A stretch of 64,000 nucleotides of DNA from Shinella curvata (lineage in GTDB: Bacteria > Pseudomonadota > Alphaproteobacteria > Rhizobiales > Rhizobiaceae), in contig NZ_JALJCJ010000005.1 of NCBI RefSeq assembly GCF_022899935.1, forward strand, positions 537,142 through 601,141. The letters are read 5' to 3'. The notes below the pieces were generated by a model. It saw only the letters and a program-made list of their open reading frames with translations. It was not told the origin of the DNA and did not search any database. Below, piece by piece: positions 8,159 to 16,691 of the stretch. The position numbers were made by a program, and so were the translations under genes. Numbering within the stretch: the stretch's first letter is position 1; each line of letters opens with the position of its first letter.

Positions 8159-9331
8159 TCACTCAGCCGCAGGCAAAACGAACCAATCCTTGGTCTTCAC
8201 CGTCCACTTGCCGTCGACGAGCTGCATGATCTTGGTGGCCTGCATGGGCGAATGGGCTTTCGCATCACCGAAGGAATAGGCGTTGCCGGCGATCGGATAG
8301 GTCAGTTCCTTGCCTTCCTTGAGCGCCGCCGTCACCGTTTCGCGGGTGACTTCGCCTTCGATGCCGGAAATCGTGTCGATCAGGACCTTTGCCGCCATAT
8401 AGCCGCCCTGCGAGAAGGCGGTCTTGGCGAGACCCGCCGTCTCCATGGTCTTGGCCCAGTCGGCATTGGCTTCGGTCGCTTCCGTATAGGGCTCCCATTC
8501 GGTGCCGACATAGATCGGCTGCTTGCTGTCGGCGAGCGCCTTGGAGACGCCTTCCGTGTAGCCGGGAGCCAGGAACAGCCAGTTGATGCCGGTGATCTTC
8601 TGGGCATCGGCCGTCTTGATCCACTGCACGACGCCCGGCTCGACCTGGTTGGTCAGCACCGCGTCACAGCCGGCATCGCGCGCCTTGACGAGATAGGGCG
8701 TCAGATCGCCCTGCAGCGGCAGCGTCATGTCGCTGAGCGTGATCGTGTTGCCGCTGATCTTCTCCCAGCGCGCGACGGCCGCGGCATAGGCTTCCTGCGT
8801 ACCGCCGATGATCGAGAAGAAGGTGCAGAGTTTCTTCGCGCCGAGATCCTTCGTGGCATAGTCGAGCACGGCGGTGGTCAGCGTGTAGGGGCCGACATTG
8901 ACGGGTGCGACGCTCGGCGCGTTGAAGCACAGTGGATCGACGCCGACGCCCTGCACGGCGAGCACGTCGTTGCGGTCATAGGTCGCCGCGTTGACAGCAC
9001 AGTCGAGCAGGCTCGCACCGCCGGCCAGCGCCACGACGCCCTTGTTGTCGATGAGGTCGCGCGCCGCCTGGGCAGCGACCTGCGGGTCGCCCTTGTCGTC
9101 GGCGATGGTGAACTCGATCTTGCAGCCGTTGATGCCGCCGGCATCGTTGAGTTGCTGGAAGACGGCCTGGGTGGCGCGCGGCGCGTCGGAGAAGTCAACG
9201 ACACCGGTCACGGTAGAGACGGCGCCGATCTGGATCGGACCGTTTTCGCAGGTCGGCGCGGCCTTGGCCGAGACAGTGGCGGCCAGGAGGATCGCCGCAG
9301 AGGCGAGGAGGAGATTACGGGTCTTGGTCAT
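8159..9331 (-). CDS. Branched-chain amino acid-type ABC transporter substrate-binding protein
   Basis: A 390-residue periplasmic-binding fold type 1 protein with a clear signal peptide (MTKTRNLLLASAAILLAATV, cleavage near AKA-AP) and mature start PIQIGAVSTVTGVVDFSD. Start ATG 9331 follows AGGGAG. The gene sits 33 bases downstream of the amidohydrolase gene and upstream of livH-livMG-livF, forming one operon. Several Cys residues suggest a disulfide. The co-transcribed amidohydrolase suggests that the ligand, or a product of it, carries an amide or similar bond; this is inference. Confidence 0.9.
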   Translation of the reverse strand: MTKTRNLLLASAAILLAATVSAKAAPTCENGPIQIGAVSTVTGVVDFSDAPRATQAVFQQLNDAGGINGCKIEFTIADDKGDPQVAAQAARDLIDNKGVVALAGGASLLDCAVNAATYDRNDVLAVQGVGVDPLCFNAPSVAPVNVGPYTLTTAVLDYATKDLGAKKLCTFFSIIGGTQEAYAAAVARWEKISGNTITLSDMTLPLQGDLTPYLVKARDAGCDAVLTNQVEPGVVQWIKTADAQKITGINWLFLAPGYTEGVSKALADSKQPIYVGTEWEPYTEATEANADWAKTMETAGLAKTAFSQGGYMAAKVLIDTISGIEGEVTRETVTAALKEGKELTYPIAGNAYSFGDAKAHSPMQATKIMQLVDGKWTVKTKDWFVLPAAE

Positions 9332-9364
9332 GCTGCTCCCTTTCTTGTTGTTGTCGACAAAGGC

Positions 9365-11023
9365 CTAGCGCTGGTAGACGGCGCGGCCTTCGAAATAGGT
9401 GGTGAGGACCTTGGTGGCGGCGATGCGCTTGGCCTCGATATCGAAGAGGTTCTGGTCAAGCACGATGATATCCGCCGACTTGCCGGGCTCGATGGAGCCG
9501 GTCTCCTCGCCAAGGCCCATGGCGATGGCGGAGTTCAACGTGAAGATGCGGATGGCCGTGGCAACATCGATCGCCTGTTCGGGCCAGAGCGAAACGCCGG
9601 GGAAGGCACCGGACGGGTTCTGGCGCGTCACCATGCCCTCGATGCCGTTCAGCGGATCGGGGATCGGAATGACCGGCCAGTCGGAACCGCCGGCCAGCAG
9701 CGCACCGGTCTTGTGGAGATCGGCGATCGGCCAGAAGCGGGTTGCGCGCTCTTCGCCCATCGCTTCCTTGTGACCTTCGAGGAAGGTCGTCGGATACCAG
9801 ATCATCGGGCAGAGATCGGCCACCACATTCAGCGATGCGAAACGCACGATATCCGCGGGCAGGACATAGCTGGCATGGGCGATGTGGTGCAGGACCTTGG
9901 TCGGGCCGTTGAAGTGGCGCACGGCCTCGACCGCATCGAGCATTTCGGTGACGGCATAGTCGCCGGCGCAATGGATCTTCAGGCCCATGCCGAGCTTTTC
10001 CGACTTGTCGATATATTTGACGAGATCGGGATAGCTGACCAGAACCTCGCCGCGATAGCCATGCGGATGCGCGGCATCGTCGATATAGGCGTCATGGAAG
10101 GCGCCGGTGCGGGCACCCGGCACGCCGTCGAGGAAGATCTTCGTGTAGTTGGGATGGACATGCCGGGAGCGATAGTCGTCACGCAGCGCCAGCAGTTCGT
10201 CGCCGGAAAGCCCGAACATGAAGGACGGCTCGATCAGCGGCAGCGAGGTCACGGCCCAGGCCGTCAGATCGCCCTTGTCATCGAGGCCCTTCAGCGCCTT
10301 GAGGATGGAGAGAACCGAGGCAGCATCCTGGAAGGCGGTGACGCCATAGGAATTGACGATCTCGACGGCACGGGCGACGGCGGCCTCGCCCATATCCTCG
10401 GTAAAATGATCAGCGGCGACACGCTCGACGATACCGGCGGCGGATTCGATGAGAAGGCCCGTCAGCCTGCCGGTCACCGGATCGCGGCCGAAGGCGCCGG
10501 CCGGTGGGTCGGGCTGGTTGTCGGAAATGCCGGAAAGGCGCATCGCCTCGCTGTTGACCCAGCGGTTGTGCATGGTCTCGTCGCGCAGCAGCACGGGATG
10601 GCCGTGGCTGGCGGCATCGAGTTTCGCAAGCGCCGCTTCCGAGTTGAGCGCGCTGATCATGTCGGCGCCCCACTGGTTGGCGACGATCCACTGGCCAGGG
10701 GCGGCGGCCTCCGCCTGCGCCGTCACATGGGCACAGATCGCATCCACCGACGCACCGGCGGCGATCTGCGTTTCGAAGAGATCGGCCTGCCCGCCCATCA
10801 TGATGTGATTGTGAATATCGACGAAGCCCGGCATCGCCATGCGGCCGGCCAGATCGACGACCTCGGTCGCCGCGCCGCGATAGGCGTCGATCTCGGCGGC
10901 GCTGCCGACGGCAAGGATGCGTCCGCCGGCAATGGCGACGGCTTCCGCCCAGGAATTGGCGGCGTCGACCGTATAGATACGGCCACTGGTGAGGATGAGG
11001 TCAGCGTGCGACGTCCCAGTCAT
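9365..11023 (-). CDS. Amidohydrolase (YtcJ-like, amidohydrolase-3 family)
   Basis: A 552-residue metal-dependent hydrolase. The metal ligands His71 and His73 lie in GFVDIHNH. Further family motifs are KIFLDGVPGARTGAF, KIHCAGDYA, LHHIAHAS and the C-terminal LLAGGSDWPV (Asp). There is no signal peptide, so it should be cytoplasmic. It heads the operon feeding the binding-protein and Liv genes, and it is preceded by the GGTTCA palindrome (11043-11059) and the 22-bp element (11098-11119). YtcJ-like enzymes have diverse and mostly unknown substrates. Confidence 0.88.
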   Translation of the reverse strand: MTGTSHADLILTSGRIYTVDAANSWAEAVAIAGGRILAVGSAAEIDAYRGAATEVVDLAGRMAMPGFVDIHNHIMMGGQADLFETQIAAGASVDAICAHVTAQAEAAAPGQWIVANQWGADMISALNSEAALAKLDAASHGHPVLLRDETMHNRWVNSEAMRLSGISDNQPDPPAGAFGRDPVTGRLTGLLIESAAGIVERVAADHFTEDMGEAAVARAVEIVNSYGVTAFQDAASVLSILKALKGLDDKGDLTAWAVTSLPLIEPSFMFGLSGDELLALRDDYRSRHVHPNYTKIFLDGVPGARTGAFHDAYIDDAAHPHGYRGEVLVSYPDLVKYIDKSEKLGMGLKIHCAGDYAVTEMLDAVEAVRHFNGPTKVLHHIAHASYVLPADIVRFASLNVVADLCPMIWYPTTFLEGHKEAMGEERATRFWPIADLHKTGALLAGGSDWPVIPIPDPLNGIEGMVTRQNPSGAFPGVSLWPEQAIDVATAIRIFTLNSAIAMGLGEETGSIEPGKSADIIVLDQNLFDIEAKRIAATKVLTTYFEGRAVYQR

Positions 11024-11042
11024 GATAGCGATGTTCCCTTGT

Positions 11043-11059
11043 GGTTCATTATTTGAACC
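11043..11059. promoter_or_regulatory. GGTTCA-N5-TGAACC operator, copy upstream of amidohydrolase operon
   Basis: Inverted repeat GGTTCA TTATT TGAACC located 20 bases before the amidohydrolase start. A second copy (14310-14326) precedes the APC permease gene next to the iclR-type gene. In both places the palindrome is exactly 38 bases from the 22-bp GTCAA...GTTAA element. IclR-family proteins bind short palindromes of this kind, so the neighbouring IclR-type protein is the natural candidate; this is inference. Confidence 0.65.
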
Positions 11060-11097
11060 TACTATTCAATATGAGAGTGCCGCAGTCGGGGGCGGCT

Positions 11098-11119
11098 GTC
11101 AACATAGTTCACACGTTAA
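11098..11119 (-). promoter_or_regulatory. Shared 22-bp island element, copy 2 (upstream of amidohydrolase operon)
   Basis: Plus-strand reading GTCAA-CATAGTTCACAC-GTTAA, matching copies at 4669-4690 and 14365-14386 in both end boxes, spacing and the inner TTC. Read toward the gene it ends in TTGACA, a good -35 hexamer, but the following -10 is poor. It lies in the 211-base gap between the aldehyde dehydrogenase stop and the amidohydrolase start, which holds no other feature apart from the palindrome. Confidence 0.62.
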
Positions 11120-11234
11120 ATACATTGACCGGATGGACAAGGATTTCCCTGCGCGACGCAGAAGCCCCGAAACAGAAACCGCCGCAGATGCGTTCGGCAT
11201 CGCGGCGATCTTGACGCACTGTCGGTACGGTCGT

Positions 11235-12713
11235 TTAGAGCTGGATCCAGGCCGTCTTCAGGTCGAGATATTTTTCCAGCGCATGCAGCGACTTGTCATG
11301 CCCGTTGCCGGACTGGCGCACACCACCGAGCGGCACCGTGTTGTCCGCTCCGCCATAGGTGTTCACATGCACGACACCCGCGCGGATGCCGCGCACCATG
11401 CGGTGCGCCCGCGAAAGGTTGGATGTCCAGACGGCGGAGGCGAGGCCGTAATCGGTGCCGTTGGCGATCGCGAGCGCCTCCTCCTCGGTGTCGAAAGGAA
11501 TAATCGAGAGGATCGGGCCGAACACTTCTTCGCGAGCCAGCGTCATGCCCGGTGTGACGTCGAAGACCGTCGGCTCCATGTAGAAACCACCCGTATCCGT
11601 AAGGATACGCTTACCTCCAGTGCGCAGCTTCGCGCCCTCGACCAGCGCCTGCTCGGCAAAACCGAGATCCTTGCGCAACTGCATCTCGTTGGAGATCGCG
11701 CCAGCCTCGGTGGACAGCAGAAGGGGGTCGCCGACCTTCATGGAGGCGGCAATTCCCGCTACCTTGGCGGAAAAGTCGTCGACGATCGAGCGCTCGACCA
11801 GCAGGCGCGAACCGGCGACACAGACCTGACCGGAATTGCGGAAAATGCCGTAGGCCGAGGTCTTCGCCGCCTTGTCGAGATCGGGCGCGTCGGCAAAGAC
11901 GACATTCGGCGATTTGCCGCCGAGCTCGAGATAGACGCGCTTCAGGTTGGAGCGGGCGGAATATTCCAGGAGACGCCGCCCGACCGGGCCGGAGCCGGTG
12001 AAGACGAGCACATCGATATCCGGATGCAGCCCCATCGCCTCGCCCGTGACGGCACCGCGGCCGGTCACGACGTTGAGCACACCTTCGGGAAGGCCGGCCT
12101 CGGCACAGAGTTCGGCAAGCCTCAACAGCGATAACGACGCCACCTCCGCCGGCTTCAGCACCACGGAATTGCCGGCGGCGAGCGCCGGAGCGATCTTCCA
12201 GGCGCCGATCATCAGCGGGAAATTCCACGGCACGATGGCGCCGACGACGCCGACCGGCTCGCGATGCACCAAGCCGAGAATATCGCCCGCCGTCGGGGCG
12301 ATCTCGCCATAGACCTTGTCGATCGCCTCGGCATAATAGCGGAAACTGCCGGCCGCGCTGCCGGGCTCGGCCTTCAGCGCCATCGCGATTTCCGTGCCAT
12401 TGTCGCGCACGCCCAGCACGGCGAGTTCCAGCGCATGCTTTTCGATCAGCTCGGCGATCTTGAGCAGCACCCGCTTGCGTTCGGCCGGTGCGGCTTTCGC
12501 CCAGCGGCCCCTTTCGAAAGCGGCACGCGCTGCCTTCACCGCGCGGTCGACATCGACAGGGCCGGCATCGGCGATGGTCGTCAGCCGACGCCCGTCGATA
12601 GGCGAGATGACATCCAGTGCCGCCCCTTCGGCGGGCTCCCGCCAGTTGCCGTCGATAAACAGCCCCTGCGGGGCGATGGCGCGGTTGCGGAGCGCTTCGA
12701 TCTTTTCCTGCAT
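11235..12713 (-). CDS. Aldehyde dehydrogenase (PuuC-like)
   Basis: A 492-residue NAD(P)-dependent aldehyde dehydrogenase with Asn164 in VPWNFP, Glu263 in LELGGKSPN, Cys298 in SGQVCVA and EEVFGP. The overall layout and the REPVGVVGAIVPWNFPLM segment resemble PuuC/gamma-glutamyl-aminobutyraldehyde dehydrogenases. ATG 12713 is chosen because GAGGGA precedes it; a longer in-frame start lacks a ribosome site. It follows the APC permease gene by 47 bases containing a hairpin. The pairing of amine-type permease and aldehyde dehydrogenase suggests oxidation of an amine-derived aldehyde, but no amine oxidase or transaminase is adjacent. Confidence 0.9.
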   Translation of the reverse strand: MQEKIEALRNRAIAPQGLFIDGNWREPAEGAALDVISPIDGRRLTTIADAGPVDVDRAVKAARAAFERGRWAKAAPAERKRVLLKIAELIEKHALELAVLGVRDNGTEIAMALKAEPGSAAGSFRYYAEAIDKVYGEIAPTAGDILGLVHREPVGVVGAIVPWNFPLMIGAWKIAPALAAGNSVVLKPAEVASLSLLRLAELCAEAGLPEGVLNVVTGRGAVTGEAMGLHPDIDVLVFTGSGPVGRRLLEYSARSNLKRVYLELGGKSPNVVFADAPDLDKAAKTSAYGIFRNSGQVCVAGSRLLVERSIVDDFSAKVAGIAASMKVGDPLLLSTEAGAISNEMQLRKDLGFAEQALVEGAKLRTGGKRILTDTGGFYMEPTVFDVTPGMTLAREEVFGPILSIIPFDTEEEALAIANGTDYGLASAVWTSNLSRAHRMVRGIRAGVVHVNTYGGADNTVPLGGVRQSGNGHDKSLHALEKYLDLKTAWIQL

Positions 12714-12732
12714 GACATTCCCTCGCAAGAAC

Positions 12733-12754
12733 GGGTGGCGCCGAAGCGCCACCC
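12733..12754. other. Intercistronic stem-loop between APC permease and aldehyde dehydrogenase genes
   Basis: Perfect 9-bp arms GGGTGGCGC / GCGCCACCC with loop CGAA. In the direction of transcription (minus) no U-run follows, so it is more likely a processing or stability element than a terminator. Confidence 0.5.
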
Positions 12755-12760
12755 CACTTT

Positions 12761-14212
12761 TCAGACTTCGCGGCCGACGCCAAGCCGCGCAAAGGCAGCC
12801 GCGTCGCCGGACTTCAGGCGCAGCGCGCAGACGAGGCCGATGGCCGCGGCAATCAACACGAGACCGGGCAGGAACACGGCAAGCGGCCCCTCCGCGCCGG
12901 CCAGCGCGCCAAAATTGGTGGCAATATAGAACACCAGCGCGGCAAGGATCAGCCCCGTCAAAACCGGCAGCACGACTGTCGCCAGCTTGTTGCCTTCAAG
13001 GCCGGGATTGCGGCTGAAGAAGACAACAATGGAGAAGGCCGTCAATGCCATCAGCAGAATGATCGCCAGCGTGCCGACATTCGTCAGCCAGGAGAACAGC
13101 GCCAGCACCGGATCCAGCCCCGTGAAGGCGAAGAGCGCGACCACGACGACGGCGATCACCGTCTGCACGACCGAACCGGCATGCGGGCTCTGGAACACTG
13201 GATGGGTGACGCCGAGCGCCCTGGGCAGCAGACCCTCACGACCGGCGACATACATGTAGCGGGCAACGCCGTTGTGGAAGGCGACGACGCCGGCAAACAG
13301 GCTGGTGATGAAGAGGATGCCCATGATGGTGGTGATACCATTGCCGACATAGCGGTCCGCCAGACCGAAGAGGAAGGTCGTCGGATCGGCAAGACCCTGG
13401 ATTTCCGGCACGAGCTTGTCGACGCCGGCACCGTTGACCATCAGCCAGGAGGTCAGCATGTAGAAGAGGCCGATTATCAGAACCGAGATATAGGTGGCGC
13501 GCGGCACGGTCTTTTCCGGCTCGCGGGCTTCTTCCGAATAGATGGTCGTGGCTTCGAAACCGATGAAGGCGGCAAAGCAGAACAGGATGCCGATGGCCGG
13601 CGTGCCGCTCATGAAGGCCGACGGCGTGAAGGGTACGGCGGACAGGCCGCTGTCGCCGCCCTTGACGAAGATCGCCGCGTCGATGACCAGCACCACGAGA
13701 TATTCCAGCACGACCAGCACGGCGAGAACGCGGGCGGAAAAATCGACCCGGCGATAACCGAAGACCGCGACGAGCGCGATGCCGATATAGGTCCAGACCC
13801 ACCAGGGCAGGTCAATGCCGTAACCGGCGAAGAACCCGGCGGTCGCGGCACCGAACAGGCCGAGAACGCCGATCTGCATGGCATTATAGGCGAGAATGGC
13901 GATCAGCGCCGCCGCACCGCCGGCAAGGCCGCCAAGACCCTGTGCCGTGTAGGCGTAGAAGGCGCCGGCATTGCTGATGTGGCGGGCCATCGCGACATAG
14001 CCGACGGCAAACAGCAGCAGCACAGCCGTCACGAAGGCGAAGGTCAGCGGAATGCCCGCACCGTTGCCGAGCATCATCGACAGCGGCACGCCGCCGGCGA
14101 CAGCCGTCAGCGGCGCTGCGGCCGAGACGACGAGAAAGGTGACGGCCCCGACACCAAGGCTGTTCTTGCGCAGTTGGTTCGTGCCGCCGGGCGACACGGT
14201 TTCATTGCTCAT
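12761..14212 (-). CDS. APC-superfamily amino acid/polyamine permease
   Basis: A 483-residue inner-membrane carrier with about 12 predicted membrane segments and the family motif FIGFEATTIYSEEAREPEKTV (about residues 220-240). ATG 14212 follows GGGAG. Its promoter region contains both island regulatory sites (14310-14326 and 14365-14386). It shares an operon with the PuuC-like dehydrogenase, so it probably imports an amine or amino acid whose aldehyde is then oxidised. The substrate is not determinable from sequence. Confidence 0.9.
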   Translation of the reverse strand: MSNETVSPGGTNQLRKNSLGVGAVTFLVVSAAAPLTAVAGGVPLSMMLGNGAGIPLTFAFVTAVLLLFAVGYVAMARHISNAGAFYAYTAQGLGGLAGGAAALIAILAYNAMQIGVLGLFGAATAGFFAGYGIDLPWWVWTYIGIALVAVFGYRRVDFSARVLAVLVVLEYLVVLVIDAAIFVKGGDSGLSAVPFTPSAFMSGTPAIGILFCFAAFIGFEATTIYSEEAREPEKTVPRATYISVLIIGLFYMLTSWLMVNGAGVDKLVPEIQGLADPTTFLFGLADRYVGNGITTIMGILFITSLFAGVVAFHNGVARYMYVAGREGLLPRALGVTHPVFQSPHAGSVVQTVIAVVVVALFAFTGLDPVLALFSWLTNVGTLAIILLMALTAFSIVVFFSRNPGLEGNKLATVVLPVLTGLILAALVFYIATNFGALAGAEGPLAVFLPGLVLIAAAIGLVCALRLKSGDAAAFARLGVGREV

Positions 14213-14309
14213 GATCTTGCTCCCATCCTGACGGCTCGCTCCACACGGCTGCCGCCTCCATTGCCGTGCGCAAGGCGTCCGGCGGTTCCCACTCGAAGAT
14301 TTGCATTGC

Positions 14310-14326
14310 GGTTCATTAATTGAACC
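14310..14326. promoter_or_regulatory. GGTTCA-N5-TGAACC operator, copy in the APC permease / iclR divergent region
   Basis: Inverted repeat GGTTCA TTAAT TGAACC in the 277-base divergent region between the permease and iclR-type genes. It is a near-identical copy of the site at 11043-11059, with the same 38-base distance to the 22-bp element. It probably serves the minus-strand permease promoter. Confidence 0.65.
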
Positions 14327-14364
14327 TTTATTTTAATATTAGACTTGCAAAAGCTCGTACCCGC

Positions 14365-14386
14365 GTCAAGTTAATTCTCATGTTAA
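14365..14386 (-). promoter_or_regulatory. Shared 22-bp island element, copy 3 (APC permease / iclR divergent region)
   Basis: Plus-strand reading GTCAA-GTTAATTCTCAT-GTTAA. It is the third copy of the element and lies about 150 bases from the permease start and 100 bases from the iclR-type start. It could control both genes. Confidence 0.6.
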
Positions 14387-14489
14387 GTATCTCGACAGAG
14401 ATGGGAGAAGCGTGGGAGGCAGTCTGCGGGGTTGGCAACACCGATCGTCCGGTGCGACAAGGCCGTAACGAAACGCGCGGAAAAGAAGC

Positions 14490-15239
14490 ATGAGCACCAT
14501 CGGAAAGGCCCTTTCCCTCCTCGACACCATCTCCCAGCTCGGTAAGGACATCGGACTGACCGACATCGCGCGGCTTGCGGCACTCGACAAGGCGACGGCA
14601 CGCCGCTTCCTGGTGGAGTTGGAAAAACACGGCTTCGTGGAGCAGGACGAGGAGACGCGGAAATACCGGCTGGGGGCTGCCCCCGTGCGGCTGGCGCGTA
14701 TTCGCCAGGCACGGTTTCCCTTCGTGTCCGTCGCTGCCCCCTTCGTCAAGGCGCTGGCGGACGAGGTCGACGAAACGGTCCATCTCTCGGAATTTACCGG
14801 CGGGCGGCTCTCCACCATTCATGTCGAGGATTCCTCACAGGCCCACCGCGTGATTGTCGACCTCGGCACGCCGCTGCCCTTCCATGCCACGGCATCCGGT
14901 CTTGCCTATCTGGCCTTCCTGCCGGCCGAGGAGATCGAACGGGCGCTGAAACGGCCGATGGAGCGGTTTTCCGCCGAGACGGTCACCGAACCGGACGCCG
15001 TACGTCTTCTCCTGAAGGAAACTGCAAGGCGCGGTTTTTCGATCAACCAGCAGGGGTTTGAAATGGGCGTCATCAGTGCCGCGGCCCCTGTCCTCGCTCC
15101 AAGCGGAAAGCCCGTCGGCGCCCTGGCGGTCGCCGCCCCGACCCCGAGGGCGAACAGGGCGCGCATGCTGGATATCGGACAGAAGACGATGGCGGCTGCG
15201 ACCAGCATCGCGCAGAAATATTATGGCGCAAAGGCCTGA
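14490..15239 (+). CDS. IclR-family transcriptional regulator
   Basis: A 249-residue protein with an N-terminal winged helix-turn-helix (about residues 3-62, LTDIARLAALDKATARRFLVELEKHGF) and a C-terminal IclR effector domain (about 75-245, ending in GALAVAAP). The ATG follows GGAAAAGAAG. It is divergent from the APC permease operon, and the palindromes at 14310 and 11043 are its most plausible targets. This would make it the local repressor or activator of the permease-ALDH and amidohydrolase-Liv operons. The effector is unknown. Confidence 0.9.
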   Translation: MSTIGKALSLLDTISQLGKDIGLTDIARLAALDKATARRFLVELEKHGFVEQDEETRKYRLGAAPVRLARIRQARFPFVSVAAPFVKALADEVDETVHLSEFTGGRLSTIHVEDSSQAHRVIVDLGTPLPFHATASGLAYLAFLPAEEIERALKRPMERFSAETVTEPDAVRLLLKETARRGFSINQQGFEMGVISAAAPVLAPSGKPVGALAVAAPTPRANRARMLDIGQKTMAAATSIAQKYYGAKA

Positions 15240-15329
15240 GCGGCATGAAATGCAGCATGCCCCTTCGAAGGATTTTCCCCGGGGCGGCCTCTTTATAATA
15301 CATAATATCTATCGATTTTATTTTTAACT

Positions 15330-15364
15330 GCGAAACTCTCCCGAAACCAACCGGAGAGTTTCGC
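15330..15364 (+). promoter_or_regulatory. Hairpin sequestering the Shine-Dalgarno of the sfnB-like gene
   Basis: Perfect 12-bp inverted repeat GCGAAACTCTCC / GGAGAGTTTCGC with an 11-base spacer. It ends one base before the ATG at 15366. The right arm contains the only ribosome binding site, GGAGAG. Folding would hide it, which suggests translational control. A dyad operator for a DNA-binding regulator is the alternative. A/T-rich DNA with a TATAAT-like hexamer at 15294-15299 lies just upstream. Confidence 0.6.
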
Positions 15365-15365
15365 C

Positions 15366-16634
15366 ATGGGGATTATCGAAAAACAGCCGATCGACTATAC
15401 GCAGCATCCGCGCGTGAACTCGGACGATCCGGTTCCGCCGCGCCCACGCCCTGCGGCACCCGCCCACGTCATCAAGAGCGATGAAGAGGCAATTGCCGTC
15501 GCAAAGCGGCTGGCCGCCGACTTCGCGCAGGGAGCTGCCCTTCGCGACCGGGAGGGCCTGCTGCCGCTCAAGGAAATCGACACCTACTCTCAGAGTGGTC
15601 TATGGGGCATCAACGTACCCAAGGCCTATGGCGGCCCCGGCGTTTCCTACAAGACACTGGCCCGCGTGATCGCCATTCTCGCCGCCGCTGACTCCTCGAT
15701 CGCCCAGATCACCCAGAACCATCTCGCCATCAACGGCCATATCGACCTCGACGGCACGGAAGAGCAGAAGAGGGAGTTTTTCGGCTGGGTTCTCTCCGGC
15801 CTGCGCTTCGGCAATGCCTTTTCCGAGCTGAACAGCAAGACCGTCGGCGCCTTCGAAACGCGCGTTGTCCATGAGGGCGACGAGGCGGTCGTGAATGGCG
15901 AAAAGTTCTACACGACCGGCGCACTCCTTTCGCACATCATCCCGATCGTCGCCGTCGATGCTGACGAAAAGGGCTATCTGGTCTTTACCGACCGCGAGAC
16001 GCCCGGCCTCACGGTCAGCAACAACTGGTCGAGTTTCGGCCAGCGCACCACGGCCTCCGGCGCGGTGAAGATCGAGAATGTGCGTGTGCCCAAAAGCCGG
16101 CTGCTGCCGGTCGCCGCTTTCGACCGGCCGACCATCGCTGGCCCGGTTTCTCAAATCATCCAGGCTGCGATCGATGCCGGCATCGCGCGCGGTGCGATTG
16201 ACGACACCATCGCCTTCATCAAGACCCAGAGCCGCCCGTGGGTCGACAGCGGCAAGGAGACTGCGAGCGAGGATCCCTTCACCATTGCCGCCATCGGCGA
16301 CCTGAAGATCAGGCTGCACGCCGCTGAAGCCCTGCTCGACATTGCCGGCGAGGCAATCGACGCCGGCCTGAAGAACGCGACGGAGGAGACGATCAACGAC
16401 GCGACCGTCAAGACCGCCGAAGCCAAGGTGCTGACGACCGAGATCGCCATCCTCGCCACGAACAAGCTGTTCGAACTGGCCGGTACGCGCTCCACGCTCG
16501 CCAAGCACAATCTCGACCGCCACTGGCGCAATGCGCGCGCGCATACGCTGCACGATCCCGTGCGCTGGAAGTTCTTCCACATCGGAAACTTCTACCTCAA
16601 CGGCATCAATGCCCCGCGTCACGCCTGGAGCTGA
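15366..16634 (+). CDS. sfnB: SfnB-family sulfur acquisition oxidoreductase (acyl-CoA dehydrogenase fold)
   Basis: A 422-residue flavin-dependent protein of the acyl-CoA dehydrogenase/DszC fold. The layout matches SfnB-type monooxygenases used to obtain sulfur from sulfones and sulfonates: N-terminal helices with WGINVPKAYGGPG, a middle flavin region with NGEKFYTTGALLSH, and a C-terminal helical bundle with ELAGTRST and LDRHWRNARAHTLHDPVRWK. No flavin reductase is adjacent, so reduced flavin would come from elsewhere. It has its own regulatory leader (see the 15330-15364 hairpin), and a terminator-like hairpin follows. The exact substrate is unknown. Confidence 0.85.
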   Translation: MGIIEKQPIDYTQHPRVNSDDPVPPRPRPAAPAHVIKSDEEAIAVAKRLAADFAQGAALRDREGLLPLKEIDTYSQSGLWGINVPKAYGGPGVSYKTLARVIAILAAADSSIAQITQNHLAINGHIDLDGTEEQKREFFGWVLSGLRFGNAFSELNSKTVGAFETRVVHEGDEAVVNGEKFYTTGALLSHIIPIVAVDADEKGYLVFTDRETPGLTVSNNWSSFGQRTTASGAVKIENVRVPKSRLLPVAAFDRPTIAGPVSQIIQAAIDAGIARGAIDDTIAFIKTQSRPWVDSGKETASEDPFTIAAIGDLKIRLHAAEALLDIAGEAIDAGLKNATEETINDATVKTAEAKVLTTEIAILATNKLFELAGTRSTLAKHNLDRHWRNARAHTLHDPVRWKFFHIGNFYLNGINAPRHAWS

Positions 16635-16644
16635 ACATCATCCC

Positions 16645-16667
16645 GGGTGCCGGCCCCGCCGGCACCC
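16645..16667 (+). terminator. Candidate terminator hairpin after the sfnB-like gene
   Basis: Perfect 10-bp arms GGGTGCCGGC / GCCGGCACCC with loop CCC, starting 11 bases after the stop. The downstream sequence GACTGTTTTCC contains a T4 run five bases on, so intrinsic termination is plausible but not ideal. Confidence 0.55.
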
Positions 16668-16691
16668 GACTGTTTTCCGGAAACTCCCGCC

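Noticed and set aside
7946..11056. 1036-codon open frame on the plus strand
   Set aside because: It lies antisense to the binding-protein and amidohydrolase genes, which have signal peptide and metal-site motifs. The composition (Gly/Asp/Arg/His rich) is typical of shadow frames.
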